7,365 bases of DNA from positions 1 through 7,365 of the forward strand of contig CALMDF010000422.1 of the NCBI GenBank assembly GCA_937864895.1. The letters run 5' to 3'. Positions 5,267 through 7,365 of this stretch are shown in pieces. Each line of letters starts with the position of its first letter. Within the stretch, counting starts at the first letter, position 1. A program made the position numbers and the translations under genes. The notes beneath the pieces were generated by a model. The model had not been told where the DNA came from. It did not search any database and was given only the letters and a program-made list of their open reading frames with translations. Source of the DNA: an uncultured Holophagales bacterium (GTDB taxonomy: Bacteria > Acidobacteriota > Thermoanaerobaculia > UBA5066).

Positions 5267-7081
5267 ATGTCCCCCCGGCTCGTGATCGTCGCGGGACCGT
5301 CCCGGGGCGCACAGGTCGCTCTCGAGACGGACGAGGTCGCGCTGGGTCGCGACTCCTCCTGCGGAGTCTGCCTTCCCGACGCCGCCCTCTCCCGGCGGCA
5401 CGCGCTTCTCGAGAGGAGCCCGGACGGCTGGCGCATCCGGGACCTCGGCAGCCTGAACGGCCTGAGGGTCAACGGCCTCCCGACGGCGGAACACCTCCTC
5501 TCCGACGGCGACCGGATCGAGCTGGGAGTGAGCGTCCTCGTCTTCCGGCCCGAACCGGAGGGGGCGGAGGGCGGCGCCGAGGAGGCGGCCGAGGTCGTCT
5601 CGACGATCCGCGTCCCGGTTTCGCAGGCCGTCTGGGCGGGAGACGCGGCCGCCCTGGCCTCCCGCAAGGTCGAAAGGAGCCTCGGTCTCCTCCTCGCCGC
5701 GGGCCGGCGATTCGCCGCCGAGAGGACGGTGGAGGGCCTCGCGAAGGCGCTCCTCTCTTCCTCGCGCGACGTGGCCGGGGGGACCTCCGGGGCCGTCCTC
5801 GTGCCGGACGATGGGAACGGCCTCCGGGAGGTCGCCGCCCACGGGAGCCCGCGCTCCCCGCGGGTCCCACCTGGGGCCGCGGCGGAGGCGCTGGAACGGC
5901 GGGAGGCGGTGGCCCTCGGCCTCGACGGCCTCCACGGGGCCGCGATCCCGATCCTGAACGGCGAGGAGCGCCTCGGGGTCCTCTGTCTCGTCGGGAGCGA
6001 CGCCTCGCTTCCCGAGGACGACCTCCAGCTCCTCTTCGGACTCTGCGCCTCCGCGGGCGCCTCGCTCGCGCTCGTCAAGCACCTCGCGTGGCTCGACGGC
6101 GAACGCAGGCGCCTGGAGGCGGCGTCCGGCGACGAGGAGCTCCGCGGGGACTCGCCCTCGATCGCCCGGGTCCGCGCCCTCCTCGCGAGGGCCGCCGGGA
6201 GCGAGGCGAGCGTCCTCCTCGCCGGCGAGAGCGGCACGGGGAAAGAGCTCGCCGCCCGGGCGCTTCACGCGCGAAGCGGGCGGAGCGGAGGCCCGTTCGT
6301 CGCCGTGAACGCGGCCGCGCTCGTCGACACGCTCGTCGAGAGCGAGCTCTTCGGCCACGAGCGGGGCGCCTTCACGGGCGCCGTCGCGCGCCGGCGCGGT
6401 CGCCTCGAGATGGCCCACCGCGGGACGCTCTTCCTCGACGAGGTCGGGGAGATGGCCCCGCAGACGCAGGCCAAGCTCCTCCGGGTCCTCGAGACGCGCT
6501 CGTTCGAGCGGGTCGGCGGGACCGAGAGCGTGAAGATCGACGTGCGCGTCATCGCCGCGACGAACCGCGACCTCCCCGCGGAGGTGAAGGAAAAGCGCTT
6601 CCGGGAGGACCTCTACTACCGCCTCGCCGTCGTGACGATCACGCTCCCGCCCCTCCGGGAACGGCGGGAGGACGTCCCCGGCCTCGCCTCCTTCTTCCTC
6701 GCGCGCCACGCGCAGCGCCTCGGGCGCCGCCTCGAGGGGTTCTCCCCCGCCGCGCTCTCCCGCCTCGTCTCGTACGACTGGCCGGGAAACGTCCGCGAGC
6801 TCTCCAACGCCGTCGAGAGAGCCGCCGTCCTCTCCGCCGGGCCCCTCGTGAGGCCCGAGGACCTTCCCGAAGCGCTCGTCGAAGGCCCGGCCTCGCGCGG
6901 CGACGAGGTCCTGCCCGCGTACCACGAGGCGGTGAACCGGGCGAAGCGGCAGGTCGTCGCGGCGGCCCTCGCCCAGTCGCACGGGAGCGTCACCGAGGCG
7001 GCCCGCGCGCTCGGCCTGCACCCGAACTACCTCCACCGTCTCCTCAACCAGCTCGGGCTGCGCGAAGGCCCCGGCGTGTGA
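5267..7081 (+). CDS. FHA-GAF-AAA+-Fis sigma-54-dependent transcriptional activator (enhancer-binding protein)
   Basis: A 604-residue activator that would open promoters bound by sigma-54 RNA polymerase. Domains in order: an FHA domain at about 5-95 with the phosphothreonine-binding residues G27-R28, S42-R-R-H45 and S62-L-N64-G65; a divergent GAF-like sensor at about 140-270; an AAA+ sigma-54 interaction domain at about 294-530 with Walker A GESGTGKE (320-327), the sigma-54 contact loop GAFTGA (367-372), Walker B GTLFLDE (386-392), RFREDLYYRL with putative arginine fingers (444-453) and WPGNVREL (505-512); and a C-terminal Fis-type helix-turn-helix at about 570-600 (GSVTEAARALGLHPNYLHRL). All catalytic motifs are intact. 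An FHA domain in place of a response-regulator receiver implies input from a Ser/Thr kinase, and such a kinase begins 10 nt downstream. The start ATG has only weak Shine-Dalgarno support but places the FHA first strand correctly. Confidence 0.96.
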   Translation: MSPRLVIVAGPSRGAQVALETDEVALGRDSSCGVCLPDAALSRRHALLERSPDGWRIRDLGSLNGLRVNGLPTAEHLLSDGDRIELGVSVLVFRPEPEGAEGGAEEAAEVVSTIRVPVSQAVWAGDAAALASRKVERSLGLLLAAGRRFAAERTVEGLAKALLSSSRDVAGGTSGAVLVPDDGNGLREVAAHGSPRSPRVPPGAAAEALERREAVALGLDGLHGAAIPILNGEERLGVLCLVGSDASLPEDDLQLLFGLCASAGASLALVKHLAWLDGERRRLEAASGDEELRGDSPSIARVRALLARAAGSEASVLLAGESGTGKELAARALHARSGRSGGPFVAVNAAALVDTLVESELFGHERGAFTGAVARRRGRLEMAHRGTLFLDEVGEMAPQTQAKLLRVLETRSFERVGGTESVKIDVRVIAATNRDLPAEVKEKRFREDLYYRLAVVTITLPPLRERREDVPGLASFFLARHAQRLGRRLEGFSPAALSRLVSYDWPGNVRELSNAVERAAVLSAGPLVRPEDLPEALVEGPASRGDEVLPAYHEAVNRAKRQVVAAALAQSHGSVTEAARALGLHPNYLHRLLNQLGLREGPGV

Positions 7082-7083
7082 GG
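7080..7083 (+). promoter_or_regulatory. Ribosome binding site of the kinase gene, overlapping the activator stop codon
   Basis: GAGG shares its G and A with the TGA stop of the activator and stands 8 nt before the GTG at 7092. It supports that non-ATG start and suggests that translation of the kinase is linked to termination on the activator reading frame. Confidence 0.55.
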
Positions 7084-7091
7084 TCCGGCGC

Positions 7092-7365
7092 GTGACGTCC
7101 GAGCCGAGCGGCATTCACCCCGGAGTCCGGCTCGGCCCGTACGAGGCGGTCGAGCTCCTCGGCCGGGGCGCTCGGGGCGAGGTCTGGCGCGCCCACGACC
7201 CGCGGCTCGGCCGACACGTCGCGATCAAGCTCCTCCTCGAGCCCCGATCCTCCCCGGGAGCGCTCCGGGAGCTGGAGCGGGAGGCGCGGACCGCGTCGGC
7301 GCTCTCCCATCCGAACATCGTCACCGTCCTCGACGTCGCCCTCGAATCCTCGCCCCCCTTCCTCG
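7092..7365 (+). CDS. Serine/threonine protein kinase (PknB/Hanks type), N-terminal 91 residues, cut by window edge
   Basis: Start of a eukaryotic-like Ser/Thr kinase, read by hand translation because it runs off the right edge. Visible kinase elements: the glycine-rich loop G24-R-G26-A-R-G29-E-V31-W, the beta-3 lysine in HVAIK (K46), the alpha-C glutamate in LEREAR (E64), and the HPNIVTVLDV segment (73-82) leading to beta-4. The catalytic loop, DFG motif and any C-terminal sensor or membrane segment lie beyond the window. GTG at 7092 is supported by GAGG at 7080-7083, overlapping the activator stop, with 8 nt of spacing, and by a normal short lead before the kinase fold. The 10-nt gap to the FHA activator gene indicates an operon, so the kinase is the obvious candidate to phosphorylate the activator or a partner that its FHA domain binds. 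Confidence 0.93.
   Translation, partial: MTSEPSGIHPGVRLGPYEAVELLGRGARGEVWRAHDPRLGRHVAIKLLLEPRSSPGALRELEREARTASALSHPNIVTVLDVALESSPPFL

Noticed and set aside
4516..6237. A 573-codon minus-strand open frame ending with the barrel protein
   Set aside because: Only the last 193 codons, from the signal peptide at 5097, look like a protein. The upstream part is low-complexity Arg/Ser/Ala/Pro sequence antisense to the activator gene.
4411..7095. An 894-codon plus-strand open frame spanning several genes
   Set aside because: It crosses the barrel gene in antisense and the activator in the wrong frame, and its product is Arg/Pro/Gly-rich with no recognisable motif.
5231..7114. A 627-codon minus-strand open frame antisense to the activator
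   Set aside because: Its translation is rich in Arg, Glu, Gly and Asp without any domain, while the plus strand encodes a textbook sigma-54 activator. Long antisense frames are expected at this GC content.

Overview
This is a GC-rich (by eye about 70%) bacterial chromosomal window with strong G/C preference at third codon positions. It encodes Gram-negative envelope proteins: an RND pump, its periplasmic adaptor and an outer-membrane beta-barrel. It also encodes an FHA-containing sigma-54 activator next to a Ser/Thr protein kinase. That mix fits Acidobacteriota (for example Thermoanaerobaculia or Holophagae relatives) or Myxococcota-like deltaproteobacteria. The assignment is inferred from gene content and base composition, with no marker gene to settle it. 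I see no rRNA, tRNA, CRISPR array, insertion sequence or phage gene.

Layout. Six genes lie on the minus strand and two on the plus strand, diverging from one intergenic region at about 5098-5266. Reading left from that region on the minus strand: (1) a small outer-membrane beta-barrel protein (4516-5097); (2) a secreted protein of unknown function with two similar halves (3939-4505), 10 nt after it; (3) a YedI/DUF808 inner-membrane protein (2888-3868); (4) a DUF1801/YdhG-like small protein (2462-2866), 21 nt after it; (5) after a 160-nt gap holding a good promoter candidate, an RND periplasmic adaptor (1252-2301); and (6) an RND efflux permease whose GTG start overlaps the adaptor stop by 4 nt and which runs off the left edge. 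Reading right on the plus strand: (7) a 604-residue FHA-GAF-AAA+-Fis sigma-54 activator (5267-7081) and, 10 nt on, (8) the start of a Ser/Thr protein kinase that runs off the right edge.

How the genes fit together. The adaptor and permease form two parts of a tripartite efflux pump. No TolC-type outer-membrane channel is visible, and the small barrel at 4516-5097 is not one. The barrel and secreted protein look translationally linked and may be one envelope unit. The FHA activator and kinase are probably one operon, in which kinase-made phosphothreonine could be read by the FHA domain to control sigma-54 transcription. No convincing sigma-54 promoter was found in the window, so its targets are unknown. 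Most other long open frames on either strand are by-products of the high GC content.

I did not find a clearly new multi-gene system. The points most worth following are the FHA activator/kinase pair, the Asp-Asn pair at the proton-relay site of the RND pump, a tandem 18-residue repeat in the DUF808 protein, and the uncharacterised two-domain secreted protein linked to the barrel protein.
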